Shown in pieces: positions 26,831 through 36,250 of a stretch of 55,348 nucleotides of DNA (its first letter is position 1; the number at the start of each line of letters is the position of its first letter). A program made the position numbers and the translations under genes. The notes under the pieces were generated by a model. The model was given only the letters and a program-made list of their open reading frames with translations, was not told the DNA's origin and ran no database searches. Location of the stretch: assembly GCA_035517775.1 (NCBI GenBank), contig DATIYF010000061.1, positions 1 through 55,348 on the forward strand, read 5' to 3'. The DNA is from DATIYF01 sp035517775. Its GTDB lineage: Bacteria > Acidobacteriota > Terriglobia > Terriglobales > Acidobacteriaceae.

Positions 26831-26933
26831 GCCTCCGTAGTTCCTTAACAATCTCCCGCACCGGGAGAAGATTGCCCCAAAACCGCAACCGCTATAGAAT
26901 CCGCTGGCCCGTCGAGCAGTGCGCAGGAGCCCC

Positions 26934-27875
26934 TTGAAAGTCATCAGCATTGGCGAAGTGCTGTGGGATGTCGTGGGCTCTGAGGAGCACCTCGGCGGCG
27001 CCAGCTTCAACTTCAGCGCCCACCTGACCCGGCTCGGCCATGAAGTTTCCTTTGTCAGCGCCGTAGGCGAGGATGACCGCGGCCGCCGCATCCTGCAAAG
27101 AATGCAGCACCTCGGCATCTCCACCGCCTTCGTTCGCCGCGTGCCCGATCACGCCACCGGAATCGTCACCGTCACTCTAAGAGCCGGCGGCCAGCCCGAG
27201 TTCGTTCTCCACCGCCCCGCGGCCTATGATTTTCCCGAGCTGACAACCGCGCAAATGGAAAGGTTGCTGGCGCAGCCGCCCGAGTGGATCTACTACGGCA
27301 CGCTCCACCAGATGAGCCCTGCCGCCAAAGAATTGACCGCGCGCCTGCTCCACGCGTCCACCAACGCGCGCCGCTTCTATGATGTCAACCTGCGCCAATC
27401 CTCCTGGACTCCGGAACTGGTGCGCGAGCTTATGGCCCAAGCCACGGTCGTCAAGCTGAATGAGGATGAAGTCGGCGAGATCGCGCACTCTCTCGGCACG
27501 CGCCATGAGTCTCTGGAAGGCTTCTGCCGCAGCTATGCCGCCCGCTTTGGCTGGCAAGGTGTTTGCATCACGCGCGGTGTCCTTGGCTGCGCGCTTTTCC
27601 TGAACGGCGAATATATCCAGGCTGAGGGCTACCCGGTGAAGGTCGCCGATGCGGTAGGGGCGGGCGACGCTTTCGCCGCCGCGCTTCTCCACGGGCTGGG
27701 GCAGGGTTGGCGTCCTGCGCGCATGGCTGACTTTGCCAATCGCGTGGGCGCGCTGGTGGCCAGCCGCCGGGGCGCGATTCCCGAATGGACTCTTGGCGAG
27801 GCCGAGGCCCTGCAGCACGAACCCCAGCACCCTGCGCCTCAGCACCACGTATCCGGGCACAAGGAGACCGCGTGA
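26934..27875 (+). CDS. PfkB-family sugar kinase (fructokinase-like)
   Basis: About 313 residues. Typical ribokinase-fold motifs: VISIGEVLWDVV at the start, GGASFNFSAHLTRLG and VSAVGEDDRGRRIL (PfkB signature 1 region), and the C-terminal ATP/anion-hole motif VADAVGAGDAFAAALLHGL with catalytic Asp. ATP-dependent phosphorylation of fructose or a related sugar is expected. The start is set at TTG 26934 (AGGAG 4 nt upstream); GTG 26919 is an in-frame alternative. The stop overlaps the GTG of the MFS porter by 4 nt (GTGA), so uptake and phosphorylation of one sugar are probably coupled. Confidence 0.9.
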   Translation: MKVISIGEVLWDVVGSEEHLGGASFNFSAHLTRLGHEVSFVSAVGEDDRGRRILQRMQHLGISTAFVRRVPDHATGIVTVTLRAGGQPEFVLHRPAAYDFPELTTAQMERLLAQPPEWIYYGTLHQMSPAAKELTARLLHASTNARRFYDVNLRQSSWTPELVRELMAQATVVKLNEDEVGEIAHSLGTRHESLEGFCRSYAARFGWQGVCITRGVLGCALFLNGEYIQAEGYPVKVADAVGAGDAFAAALLHGLGQGWRPARMADFANRVGALVASRRGAIPEWTLGEAEALQHEPQHPAPQHHVSGHKETA

Positions 27876-29200
27876 AAATCAACGCGTTTTTGGCCAAGAG
27901 CACCGTCGTGGCCGCTTTGGGCGGCCTGCTTTTTGGATTCGATACCGCCGTCATCTCCGGCACCACCAGCGCCCTCAGCCATGCCTATGGGCTCTCTCCC
28001 GGCCTGCTTGGGGTCACAGTTTCGAGCGCCCTTTGGGGCACCGTCCTCGGCGCCATGCTGGCCGGCTTTCCCGGCGAACGCTACGGGCGCAGAGACAGCC
28101 TGCGCGTGATGGGCTTGCTCTACGTGATTTCCGCCCTCGGTTGCGCCGCGGCCTGGAACTGGCCCTCGCTGGTCGCCTTTCGCTTCATCGGCGGTCTGGG
28201 AATCGGCGGTTCTTCCGTCTTAGGGCCGATGTACATCGCCGAGATCGCTCCCGCGGAATGGCGCGGACGCCTGGTCGGCTTCTTTCAGTTCAACGTGGTG
28301 CTGGGCATTTTGCTCGCCTACTTCTCCAATTACATAATCAGCCTTTTGCAGCTGGGGGCGGCGGAGTGGCGCATGGAATTGGGCATTGCCGCCCTGCCCG
28401 CCGCCTTGTTCTTCCTGCTGCTGTTCGCTATTCCGCGCAGCCCGCGATGGCTGGTCAAGCAAGGCCGGACACAGGAAGCCGGCACCGTCCTGCAGATGAC
28501 CGGCGAGCCCAATTATGCCGCCGAATTGCAGGAAATCGTGGAGTCGATTCACCTGGAACGCAGCCAGGCCGAAGAGAAGCTGTTCTCCCGCAAGTTTGCC
28601 TTGCCGATTTTTCTGGCCGTGAGCATCGGCATGTTCAATCAGCTCTCTGGCATCAACGCCATTCTCTACTACCTGAATGACATCTTTGCCCACGCCGGCT
28701 TCAGCAAGTTTTCCGGCAATCTGCAGGCCGTCGCGGTCGGCGCCACCAATCTTGTCTTCACCATGCTGGCCATGACCGTGATTGATAAGATCGGCCGCAA
28801 GACTCTTTTGCTCATCGGCTCGGTCGGCACTGCTGCCTGCCTGGCCGGCGTTTCGGCCATCTTTTTCACCACCCGCCACGAAGACCGCCTGGTCTGGCTG
28901 CTCGTCGGTTACATCGCCTTCTTCGCCTTTTCGCAGGGAGCTGTGATCTGGGTCTATATCGGCGAGGTCTTTCCCAATACCGTGCGTGCCAAGGGGCAGA
29001 GCCTGGGCAGCTTTTCCCACTGGTTGATGAATGCGCTGATCTCGGGAATTTTTCCTCTCATGGCCTCCTCTTCCGGCGCTTACCCCTTTGTTTTCTTTTC
29101 CGCAATGATGGTGGTGCAGTTCTTCGTGGTGCTGTTCTTTTACCCCGAAACCAAGGGCATTTCGCTCGAAGAGATGCAGCGCCGCCTGGGCATCAGCTAG
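27872..29200 (+). CDS. MFS sugar porter
   Basis: 442 residues and 12 membrane helices. Sugar-porter family marks are visible: GGLLFGFDTAVISG in TM1, the GRRD loop between TM2 and TM3, RFIGGLGIGGSSVLGPMYIAEIAP, QLSGINAILYY in TM7, and the C-terminal PETKGISLEEMQ (PETKG motif). These are H+-symporters or facilitators for hexoses and pentoses. The start is the GTG in GTGA overlapping the pfkB stop, with AAGGAG 7 nt upstream; the longer frame is rejected. Confidence 0.93.
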   Translation: MKINAFLAKSTVVAALGGLLFGFDTAVISGTTSALSHAYGLSPGLLGVTVSSALWGTVLGAMLAGFPGERYGRRDSLRVMGLLYVISALGCAAAWNWPSLVAFRFIGGLGIGGSSVLGPMYIAEIAPAEWRGRLVGFFQFNVVLGILLAYFSNYIISLLQLGAAEWRMELGIAALPAALFFLLLFAIPRSPRWLVKQGRTQEAGTVLQMTGEPNYAAELQEIVESIHLERSQAEEKLFSRKFALPIFLAVSIGMFNQLSGINAILYYLNDIFAHAGFSKFSGNLQAVAVGATNLVFTMLAMTVIDKIGRKTLLLIGSVGTAACLAGVSAIFFTTRHEDRLVWLLVGYIAFFAFSQGAVIWVYIGEVFPNTVRAKGQSLGSFSHWLMNALISGIFPLMASSSGAYPFVFFSAMMVVQFFVVLFFYPETKGISLEEMQRRLGIS

Positions 29201-29677
29201 GCCGGCGCCGGCGACTGTCTACATTTATCCGTCAATCAGGATTCCGGACCATCGGTGGAACTTTTTTCTGCATTGTTCGACATTTTCCTTCACACCCAAG
29301 CGGGTAGTGCGTGGCACGAAACGGGAACGCGGGCCACCGCCGCCGGCCTCCCCAAGAAGCTATCTTGCTTAGAATCAGCCAGATGACATGAGACTCGCCG
29401 AGTCGAATTCCACCTTCCCTGGCAACTTAAGTGCACATCTGATTCGCGAATGGATATGCTCGGCGGCCTTCGGGTGACGCAAGTTGCCTTCCGGAGAAAA
29501 CCGCTGCGGGGGCTCGGGTTAGGGTCTTAATCGAAGGTAACCTCCCTAAGGTTTAGAGGGTCGCGGTATCATCGGCTAAACCTCCCCGTGTGCGTCGTAT
29601 TCAGGGACTTTTCCGTCCCCGAATGGGCGCAAGTGGCAATTCCAAAATTATTCCAAAGGGTGAACTTATAAATCTCG
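29201..29677 (+). promoter_or_regulatory. 477-nt leader/promoter region of the biosynthetic cluster
   Basis: No gene is visible. There is an inverted pair GGTTTAG (29550-29556) with CTAAACC (29576-29582), and a tight hairpin GGGAC-TTTTCC-GTCCC (29604-29619). The last 60 nt are distinctly AT-richer and contain TATAAA (29667-29672) only 5 nt before the ATG of the first synthase gene. No good Shine-Dalgarno sits at normal spacing, so a leaderless or structured-leader mRNA is possible. Confidence 0.4.
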
Positions 29678-32600
29678 ATGAGTAACAAACAGGACCACAA
29701 CACTGTCAGAACCAATGGGGCGGGCTGTGACGGAAAGTTGGCGAACCTGAAAGAGTTAGAAGCGGCTTTGAACAACAATTCTCTGATCGAAGACTGTAAA
29801 ATCCTGGCGAGAGAATCGGCCGAAGGTTCGTTGGATTTAGTGGTTTACGCAGTGCCTACCCTTCCTTACACTCGCGACCGTTTGCAAGCGGAGGTCGCGT
29901 CGTCTTTTTCACAATTCAACCCATGCAGGCATTTTGTAGTGCCGGTGGCGGCTTTGCCGCTTACTGCAACCGGCGAAGTGGATGAACCGGCTTTGCGGCA
30001 ACTGCCGGTGCTGGATGAAGAATTAGTCCAGCGCTGGGAGGCGCAGATTCGCGAGCTTCCGGGCGTGGCGCAAGCCGCGGTGGTGGTGCGCGAGCCGGAA
30101 ACGCCGCAACATTCCCTTCACCTTTCCGACCTTATTCCCGGCTGGAAGCCTGCGGGCCTGCAGGATGGCGGCATAATCGCCGCTGCTTCCGAATCTGCCG
30201 TGCCGGCGAAGGAATCCCGGCCGCGGCCTGCCGCATTTGCTGACGGCGGACCGTTGACCGTTCCCGCCGATGCGCCCAGGACTTTCACCGAAGCCATTTT
30301 GCGCACGGCGAAGCAGTGTCCCTCAAGGGGCATTGTTCACATCCGCGCCAATGGCGAAGAGTATTTCCAGAGCTATCCCATGCTGCTGGAGCAGGCCCGG
30401 CGCATCCTGGCCGGCCTGCACGCCAGGGGCTTGAAGCAGGGCGACCGGGTCATTCTGCAGTGCGAACTGCTCTCCGATCACTTTGCCGCCTTCTGGGCCT
30501 GCGTTCTTGGCGGCATTACCCCGGTGAACGTGGCTGTCTCAGCCTCTTATGCCGAGCGCACCGCCATTGTGAACAAGCTCTACAACGTCTGGAAGCTTTT
30601 GAAGCACCCGACGGTGATTGCCAGTTCGCACCTGGTCAAGCCGCTGGCCGATCTCGAGCGCTTCTTCCCCGGCGAGAAATTCAACGTTCTCTCGGTCGAG
30701 GAACTGAAGAAAAACCCGCCCACAGAAGAAATCTATGAGAGCAAGCCCGATGACCTGGTCTTCTTCCAGCTCACCTCGGGCAGCACCGGCGTGCCCAAGT
30801 GCATTCAGGAGAGCCACCGCAGCATCATCGCGCATATTCACGGCTCGGCGCAGTTCAACGGTTACACGCCGCATGACGTGATTCTGAACTGGCTGCCCGT
30901 GGACCACGTGGTCCCCACCCTCACCTGCAACCTGAAGGATGTTTACCTGGGCTGCCAGGAAGTTCAGGTAGCCACCAACTTCGTCCTTTCCGAGCCGCTG
31001 CACTGGCTCGAGCTGATGGAGGCCTACAAAGTCACGCACAGCTGGGCGCCGAATTTCGGCTTCAAGCTGGTCGCCGACCGCCTGGCCACTGTCGAGGACT
31101 GCCAGTTCGATCTCTCGTCGGTGAAGTTCCTGATGAACGCTGGCGAGCAGGTCACCCTGCCCGTGGTCGCTGATTTTCTGCGGCGCACCGCAGCCTTCGG
31201 CATCACCCCGAAAGTCATGCAGCCCGCGTTCGGCATGGCCGAGGTCTGCACCTGCATGACCTATGCCAACGATTTCACCATCGAAACCGGTGTGCGCCGC
31301 TTCCTGAAATCCACGCTCAATGGCTTGATGGAGCCGAGCGACGCCGAAGATTCGACCACCATCGCCTTTGTCGATCTCGGCCCGCCCATGCCGGGGGTGC
31401 AGATCCGCATCGCGGATTCGCAGAACCGGGTCGTGCCCGAGGGCAAGATCGGGCGCTTCCAGATTCGCGGCGATGTGACCACCCGCGGCTATCTCTACAA
31501 CGACGAAGCCAACAAAGAGGCCTTCGTGGGCGAGGGATGGTTCAACTCCGGCGACCTGGGCTACATTTGGAATGGGCGCCTGACTCTTACCGGCCGCGAA
31601 AAAGAAATGATCATCGTGCGCGGCGCCAACTTCTACTGCTATGAGATCGAAGACGTGGTCAACGGGCTGCCCGGCGTCGAGCCCACGTTCACGGCGGCGG
31701 TAGCGGTTAGCGATCCTTCCACCGGCACTGAGGGTCTGGCGATTTTCTTCGTACCGCAACACCACAACCTGGCGGAGAGCGCCCGGCTCATCGAGCAGGT
31801 GCGCAGCTCCGTGGCCAGCAATCTGGGCATCAGCCCTTCCATTGTTGTTCCCATGCGCAAGGCTGACTTCTGCAAGACCACCAGCGGCAAAATTCAGCGC
31901 AATCAGATGAAGAAATCGCTGATGGCGGGCGAATACGATGCCACGCTGAAAGCCGCCGACCTGGCTTTGGGCAATGGCAATACTCTACCCGCCTGGTTCT
32001 ATCGAAAAACCTGGCGGCGCAAAGCCGTAACGCCGCGGCCGCTTTCCCACGAAGACGGCGCGGTGCTGCTCTTCCTGGATGCTAAGGGTCTCGGCAAGCA
32101 ACTGGCCGCAAAGCTGGCGAGCCTGCAGCAGAGCTGCATCCAGGTGGAAGCCGGCAACGATTTCGCCCAGCTCGATTCCCAGGGCTATCGTATCAATCCC
32201 GCGGATCCGGCCCACTACCGCCAGCTCTGGGGTTCGATCACGGAATCCGGCATGCGCGTAGGCCAGGTGCTTCACCTGGGCTCCTATCGCCCGTTGGAGA
32301 AGAACTGGCTGCAGGAAGAAAGCGTAAAGCAGTCGTCCGAACACGGCATCTTCAGCCTTCTTTCCCTGGTGCAACTGCTCAGTGGCATCTGCGGCGAAGC
32401 CAGCCGCCCTTCGCGCCTTCTGGCCATCTCCAGTCACAGCCAGAAAGTCACGGAAGGCGAGGCTCTCGATTCCACCCGCAGCGCGCTCGCCGGCCTGCTC
32501 GCCACCGTGCCTCAGGAACTTCCCTGGCTGGCATGCAGTCACGTGGATTTGCAGGCTAACGATCTTGAGAAAGATGCAGAGAACCTGCTGGCCGAAGTGC

Positions 32601-33976
32601 AGGGCCGCTCGCGCGACCGCCAGGCTGCCTGGCGCGACGGCAAGCGTTTCGTCGTCCAGTTGCAAGCCGTGGATTTCCAGCATAAGCCGCTGCCTCCTGC
32701 CTTCCGGCAGGGCGGCCTGTACGTGCTCAGCGGCGGGTTAGGCGGAGTCGGCCAGGGCATCGCGCGGCATCTGCTCAAGAAGCACCAGGCCCGCCTGCTC
32801 ATTCTCGGCCGCACCCCGCTTCCGGAAAAGAAGCTGTGGGCGGAACATCTCGAAAAGAAAGATACGGCGGCCGCGCGCATTCAGGCCTTTCAGGAGTTGG
32901 AACATCTCGGCCAGGTGCACTACGAAGCCGTGGATGTTTGCGACCTGGGCGCCGTGCGCTCGGCCGTCGAGAAAGCAAAGAAGCGCTGGCAATGCCAAGT
33001 GGAGGGCGTCCTCCATTTGGCCGGCCTCTATCAGGAGCGCCAGCTGGGCGAAGAAAGTCGCCAAACGTTCGCCCGGGTTCTGGCTCCGAAGGTGCAGGGC
33101 GCGCTGGTTCTCCACCAACTGGTGAAAGACCAGCCGGGTGCGCTTTTCGTCTCCTTCTCGTCCGTGTACGGGTTCTTCGGGGGCTTCTCCATCGGCGCAT
33201 ACTCCGCGGCCAATGCCTTCCTGGATTCCTTCGCCGACTACCAGCGTAGTTGCGGCCTGCGCAGCCACTGCCTGGCCTGGAGCATCTGGGACGAAACCGG
33301 CATGAGCCGCGGCTTTGCCATGCAGCAGCTTTCCCGCTCACGCGGGTACTACAGCCTGTTGCATGATCAGGCCATCCACTCCTTCCAGGCGGCGTTGTCT
33401 CAGGATTGCGCTCATCTGCTGATCGGCCTGGATGGCAGCAAGCCCGCCATCCGCCGCCACCTGGATAGCTCGCCGCTCGCGCTGCAGGAGCTTTCCGCCT
33501 GCGTGGTCTCGCAAAATGGCGAGCCCCTGGCGCGGCACCTTGGCGAGCTCGGCGTCGCTGACCGCTTTTCAACCCTAAGCCATTGCGGGTTCCGCCGCCT
33601 GGATCACGTCCCGCTGACGGCCGATGGTCAAATTGACCGGGTGCAGCTTCTGGTGCAGACCCAGGAAATCTCGCTGCACAAGCAGGCGCCAGAGACCGAA
33701 GTCGAAAAGGCCCTGGCCGAAATCTGGGCCGAAGTGCTGGGCGTGGGCCGGGTCGGGCGCCAGGATAATTTCTTCGATCTCGGCGGCCACTCGCTTTCGG
33801 CCGTGCAGATCACCTTCAAAATTCGTCAGCTGTTTAACCTGGAGTTTCCCCTGAAAAACTTCCTGGAGGCGCCCGTGCTCGGGGTACAGGCGCAGCAATT
33901 GGAAACGAAACTCCTGCAACAAGTGGATGCAAGTGAACTCGAGGAGTTCATGGATGAAATGGGTCCCACGGCTTAA
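29678..33976 (+). CDS. Hybrid synthase subunit: acyl-AMP ligase - KR - ACP
   Basis: 1432 residues. Residues ~1-200 have no catalytic domain but contain an A10-like motif with Glu for the catalytic Lys (LPLTATGEVD, 93-102). Residues ~225-750 form an adenylating domain resembling fatty-acyl-AMP ligases: LTSGSTGVPK (365-374), NWLPVDH, SGDLGY (624-629) and Lys738 in TTSGKIQRN. Residues ~770-990 look like the structural half of a ketoreductase. A catalytic KR follows (GGLGGVG 1019-1025; Ser1161/1162, Tyr1175, Asn1179). A second defective A10-like motif (VPLTADGQID, 1311-1320) and an ACP (Ser1372 in LGGHSL) end the chain, with an acidic docking-like tail. It would activate a carboxylic acid onto its ACP and reduce a keto group. 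Substrate unknown. Confidence 0.85.
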   Translation: MSNKQDHNTVRTNGAGCDGKLANLKELEAALNNNSLIEDCKILARESAEGSLDLVVYAVPTLPYTRDRLQAEVASSFSQFNPCRHFVVPVAALPLTATGEVDEPALRQLPVLDEELVQRWEAQIRELPGVAQAAVVVREPETPQHSLHLSDLIPGWKPAGLQDGGIIAAASESAVPAKESRPRPAAFADGGPLTVPADAPRTFTEAILRTAKQCPSRGIVHIRANGEEYFQSYPMLLEQARRILAGLHARGLKQGDRVILQCELLSDHFAAFWACVLGGITPVNVAVSASYAERTAIVNKLYNVWKLLKHPTVIASSHLVKPLADLERFFPGEKFNVLSVEELKKNPPTEEIYESKPDDLVFFQLTSGSTGVPKCIQESHRSIIAHIHGSAQFNGYTPHDVILNWLPVDHVVPTLTCNLKDVYLGCQEVQVATNFVLSEPLHWLELMEAYKVTHSWAPNFGFKLVADRLATVEDCQFDLSSVKFLMNAGEQVTLPVVADFLRRTAAFGITPKVMQPAFGMAEVCTCMTYANDFTIETGVRRFLKSTLNGLMEPSDAEDSTTIAFVDLGPPMPGVQIRIADSQNRVVPEGKIGRFQIRGDVTTRGYLYNDEANKEAFVGEGWFNSGDLGYIWNGRLTLTGREKEMIIVRGANFYCYEIEDVVNGLPGVEPTFTAAVAVSDPSTGTEGLAIFFVPQHHNLAESARLIEQVRSSVASNLGISPSIVVPMRKADFCKTTSGKIQRNQMKKSLMAGEYDATLKAADLALGNGNTLPAWFYRKTWRRKAVTPRPLSHEDGAVLLFLDAKGLGKQLAAKLASLQQSCIQVEAGNDFAQLDSQGYRINPADPAHYRQLWGSITESGMRVGQVLHLGSYRPLEKNWLQEESVKQSSEHGIFSLLSLVQLLSGICGEASRPSRLLAISSHSQKVTEGEALDSTRSALAGLLATVPQELPWLACSHVDLQANDLEKDAENLLAEVQGRSRDRQAAWRDGKRFVVQLQAVDFQHKPLPPAFRQGGLYVLSGGLGGVGQGIARHLLKKHQARLLILGRTPLPEKKLWAEHLEKKDTAAARIQAFQELEHLGQVHYEAVDVCDLGAVRSAVEKAKKRWQCQVEGVLHLAGLYQERQLGEESRQTFARVLAPKVQGALVLHQLVKDQPGALFVSFSSVYGFFGGFSIGAYSAANAFLDSFADYQRSCGLRSHCLAWSIWDETGMSRGFAMQQLSRSRGYYSLLHDQAIHSFQAALSQDCAHLLIGLDGSKPAIRRHLDSSPLALQELSACVVSQNGEPLARHLGELGVADRFSTLSHCGFRRLDHVPLTADGQIDRVQLLVQTQEISLHKQAPETEVEKALAEIWAEVLGVGRVGRQDNFFDLGGHSLSAVQITFKIRQLFNLEFPLKNFLEAPVLGVQAQQLETKLLQQVDASELEEFMDEMGPTA

Positions 33977-34047
33977 TGGGGCGGCCGGCGGGGCTGGGGC
34001 ACAACCTTAAACGCCTTCCAGTAGTCGGGGAAGGCGGGGAGTAGAAA

Positions 34048-36228
34048 GTGACGTCTCCAACGTCGAGTGCCAAGTCCGGGCCGCAGTGGACCATTGCCGT
34101 TACGGCAACGTTTACCGCGGAGTTGCTAAAAGAGCCGCTCGAATTCTGGATGCAGGAGCTGGGCTTTTCCTGCCAGGTCGAGTTTGCGCCCTATAACCAG
34201 GTGTTTCAGCAACTGCTCGACCCCGCCAGCTTGCTCGCGGGCAACCGCGCGGGGTTGAACGTAGTGTTGGTGCGCCTGGAAGACTGGTGGCGAGGTACCG
34301 GGGAACTGGAAGGGGGCGCTGACCTGAAAGGCCGGCATGACAGGCTGGAGCGAAATGCCCAGGACCTGCTGGCCGCTTTGAAGGCCGCCGCCGAACGTTC
34401 AGGCACGGCTTACTTGCTTTGCTTTTGCCCGGCCTCGCAGTGGCTGAAGACCGATGCCGCGCTATCCACGGCGCTCGACCGCCTGGAAGAGCGCATCGCC
34501 CTCAGCCTGCAAGACAGCAACGGAATTCACGTGATGACGCATGCCCAATGCGACGCGCTTTACCCGGTCTTCCACTACGAAGACCGGCAGGCCGATGAAT
34601 TGGGCCACGTTCCCTATACGCGGGAGTGGTTTCAGGCGCTGGGCACCATCATCGCCCGCCGTTTTTGCAACTTGCACATGCCGCCCAGTAAGGTCATCGC
34701 GCTCGATTGCGACCAGACCCTGTGGCGCGGCATTTGCGGAGAAGATGGTCCGCGCGGCGTGGAGGTGGATGCCGCCAGCCGCGCGCTGCAGCAGTTCGCC
34801 CTGGCCCAGCGCGAAGCTGGCATGGTGCTCTGCCTGTGCAGCAAGAACAACGAAGAAGACGTCTGGAAGGTCTTCGAGCAGAACCCCGGCATGCTGCTGC
34901 GGCGCGAGCACATCACCGCCTGGCGCATCAACTGGCAGCCCAAGTCCGAAAATCTGCGCGTCTTATCGCAGGAGCTTCAGCTTGGCCTCGATAGCTTCGT
35001 CTTTCTCGATGACAGCGGCCTGGAATGCGCCGAGGTCGAAACCCGCTGTCCTGAAGTTTTGAGTTTGCAGCTGCCCGAGCCTGAAGCCGAGCGCAGCCGC
35101 TTTCTCGCTCACATCTGGGCCTTCGACCATTTGAAACTTACCGCGGAAGACCGCCAACGCGGCGAAATGTACGCCCAGAACGCCCAGCGCGAGCAACTGC
35201 GCAAGCAGGCGCCGAACTTGCAGGATTTCCTTGCCGGGCTTGAGCTCAACGTTGACATCGCCCCGATGGGCAAGGCCGAAGTGGCCCGCCTGGCGCAGCT
35301 TACCCAGCGCACCAATCAGTTCAATTTCACCGCCGTGCGCCTTTCGGAAAGCGAAGTGGAAAAGCTGCATGAGGCGGGCACGCAGTGGATCGTGGTACGA
35401 GTTCGCGACCGCTTCGGCGACTACGGCTTGGTGGGCGCCGCCATGCTCACTCCCCGCGGTTCGGCGCTCGAACTCGAAAACATGCTGCTCAGCTGCCGCG
35501 CCCTCGGCCGGAGGGTCGAGCATCGCATGCTCGCGCATGTTGACGAGCTTGCGCAAAAGCAGGGCCTGAAACAGGTGAGCATCAAGTTTGTGCCCAGCGC
35601 CAAAAACAGCCCGGCGCGCGAATTTCTCGCCGGCCTGGGCGCAGGCTTCGACAAGCCTGAAGGCGCCTCCTATTCCTTCGAGTTTCCTGCCGGGCGGCTC
35701 ATTGAGCTTTGCGCCGCCGCGCCCACCGGCCCCATGCCGGCTGAAAAAAGCCAGACTCTGGATGTGGCCGTTTCCGCATCCCCAGCCTCGGACTCGCAGA
35801 AGAACCGCTCCCGGGTTCTGCACCGCATTGCCCGCGAGTTGAACGAGCCGAAGAAAATTTCTCAGGCCATCGCCGCCCGCGAGCCGGTTCGCCAGCGTGG
35901 CGAGCAAGGCTATGTGGCCCCGCGGAATTCTCTGGAAGAATCGCTGGCGGCCTTGTGGGCCGGCATTCTGAAGATGGACAAGGTCGGCGCCGAAGACAAT
36001 TTCTTCGAGCTGGGCGGCCATTCGCTGCTGGCCATGCGCATCGTCTTCGGAGTCGAAGAGGCCTTTCACGTCGAGTTTTCTCTGGAGGCCTTCCTGCAGG
36101 CGCCGGTGCTGAGCGCGCAGGCGCGGCAGGTGGAAGATTTGCTGTTAGGCGAGGCAGCCGACTCCGAAGTGGAGCAGCTTATCGCCGAGATGGAAGGCAA
36201 GCGCGTGTCGGGACGCGGCACCGCGTGA
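34048..36228 (+). CDS. FkbH-type HAD glyceryl transferase fused to an ACP
   Basis: 726 residues, GTG start with GGGGAG upstream. Residues ~215-345 are the HAD core of FkbH proteins: ALDCDQTLWRGICGEDG (Asp220, Asp222), CLCSKNNEEDVWKVF (Cys264, Lys266), KSENL (Lys299) and FLDDSGLE (Asp321-322). A GNAT-like half follows (~360-550: RFGDYGLVGAAML, ENMLLSCRALGRRVE). A carrier domain with Ser659 in LGGHSLLAMR is fused at the C-terminus. Characterised FkbH proteins take the glyceryl group of 1,3-bisphosphoglycerate and load it on an ACP, so glyceryl-S-ACP is the expected product. The acidic tail (SEVEQLIAEMEG) resembles that of the previous protein, suggesting docking to the next enzyme. Confidence 0.9.
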   Translation: MTSPTSSAKSGPQWTIAVTATFTAELLKEPLEFWMQELGFSCQVEFAPYNQVFQQLLDPASLLAGNRAGLNVVLVRLEDWWRGTGELEGGADLKGRHDRLERNAQDLLAALKAAAERSGTAYLLCFCPASQWLKTDAALSTALDRLEERIALSLQDSNGIHVMTHAQCDALYPVFHYEDRQADELGHVPYTREWFQALGTIIARRFCNLHMPPSKVIALDCDQTLWRGICGEDGPRGVEVDAASRALQQFALAQREAGMVLCLCSKNNEEDVWKVFEQNPGMLLRREHITAWRINWQPKSENLRVLSQELQLGLDSFVFLDDSGLECAEVETRCPEVLSLQLPEPEAERSRFLAHIWAFDHLKLTAEDRQRGEMYAQNAQREQLRKQAPNLQDFLAGLELNVDIAPMGKAEVARLAQLTQRTNQFNFTAVRLSESEVEKLHEAGTQWIVVRVRDRFGDYGLVGAAMLTPRGSALELENMLLSCRALGRRVEHRMLAHVDELAQKQGLKQVSIKFVPSAKNSPAREFLAGLGAGFDKPEGASYSFEFPAGRLIELCAAAPTGPMPAEKSQTLDVAVSASPASDSQKNRSRVLHRIARELNEPKKISQAIAAREPVRQRGEQGYVAPRNSLEESLAALWAGILKMDKVGAEDNFFELGGHSLLAMRIVFGVEEAFHVEFSLEAFLQAPVLSAQARQVEDLLLGEAADSEVEQLIAEMEGKRVSGRGTA

Positions 36229-36250
36229 ACCAAAGGGACCGGGAGATCGC

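Noticed and set aside
27785..27871. N-terminal extension of the MFS porter
   Set aside because: It overlaps the pfkB 3' end; the GTG of GTGA has AAGGAG upstream and starts just before TM1.
27872..29200. Export pump for the biosynthetic cluster product
   Set aside because: The MFS protein has sugar-porter motifs and overlaps a sugar kinase gene, so it belongs to sugar uptake rather than to the cluster.
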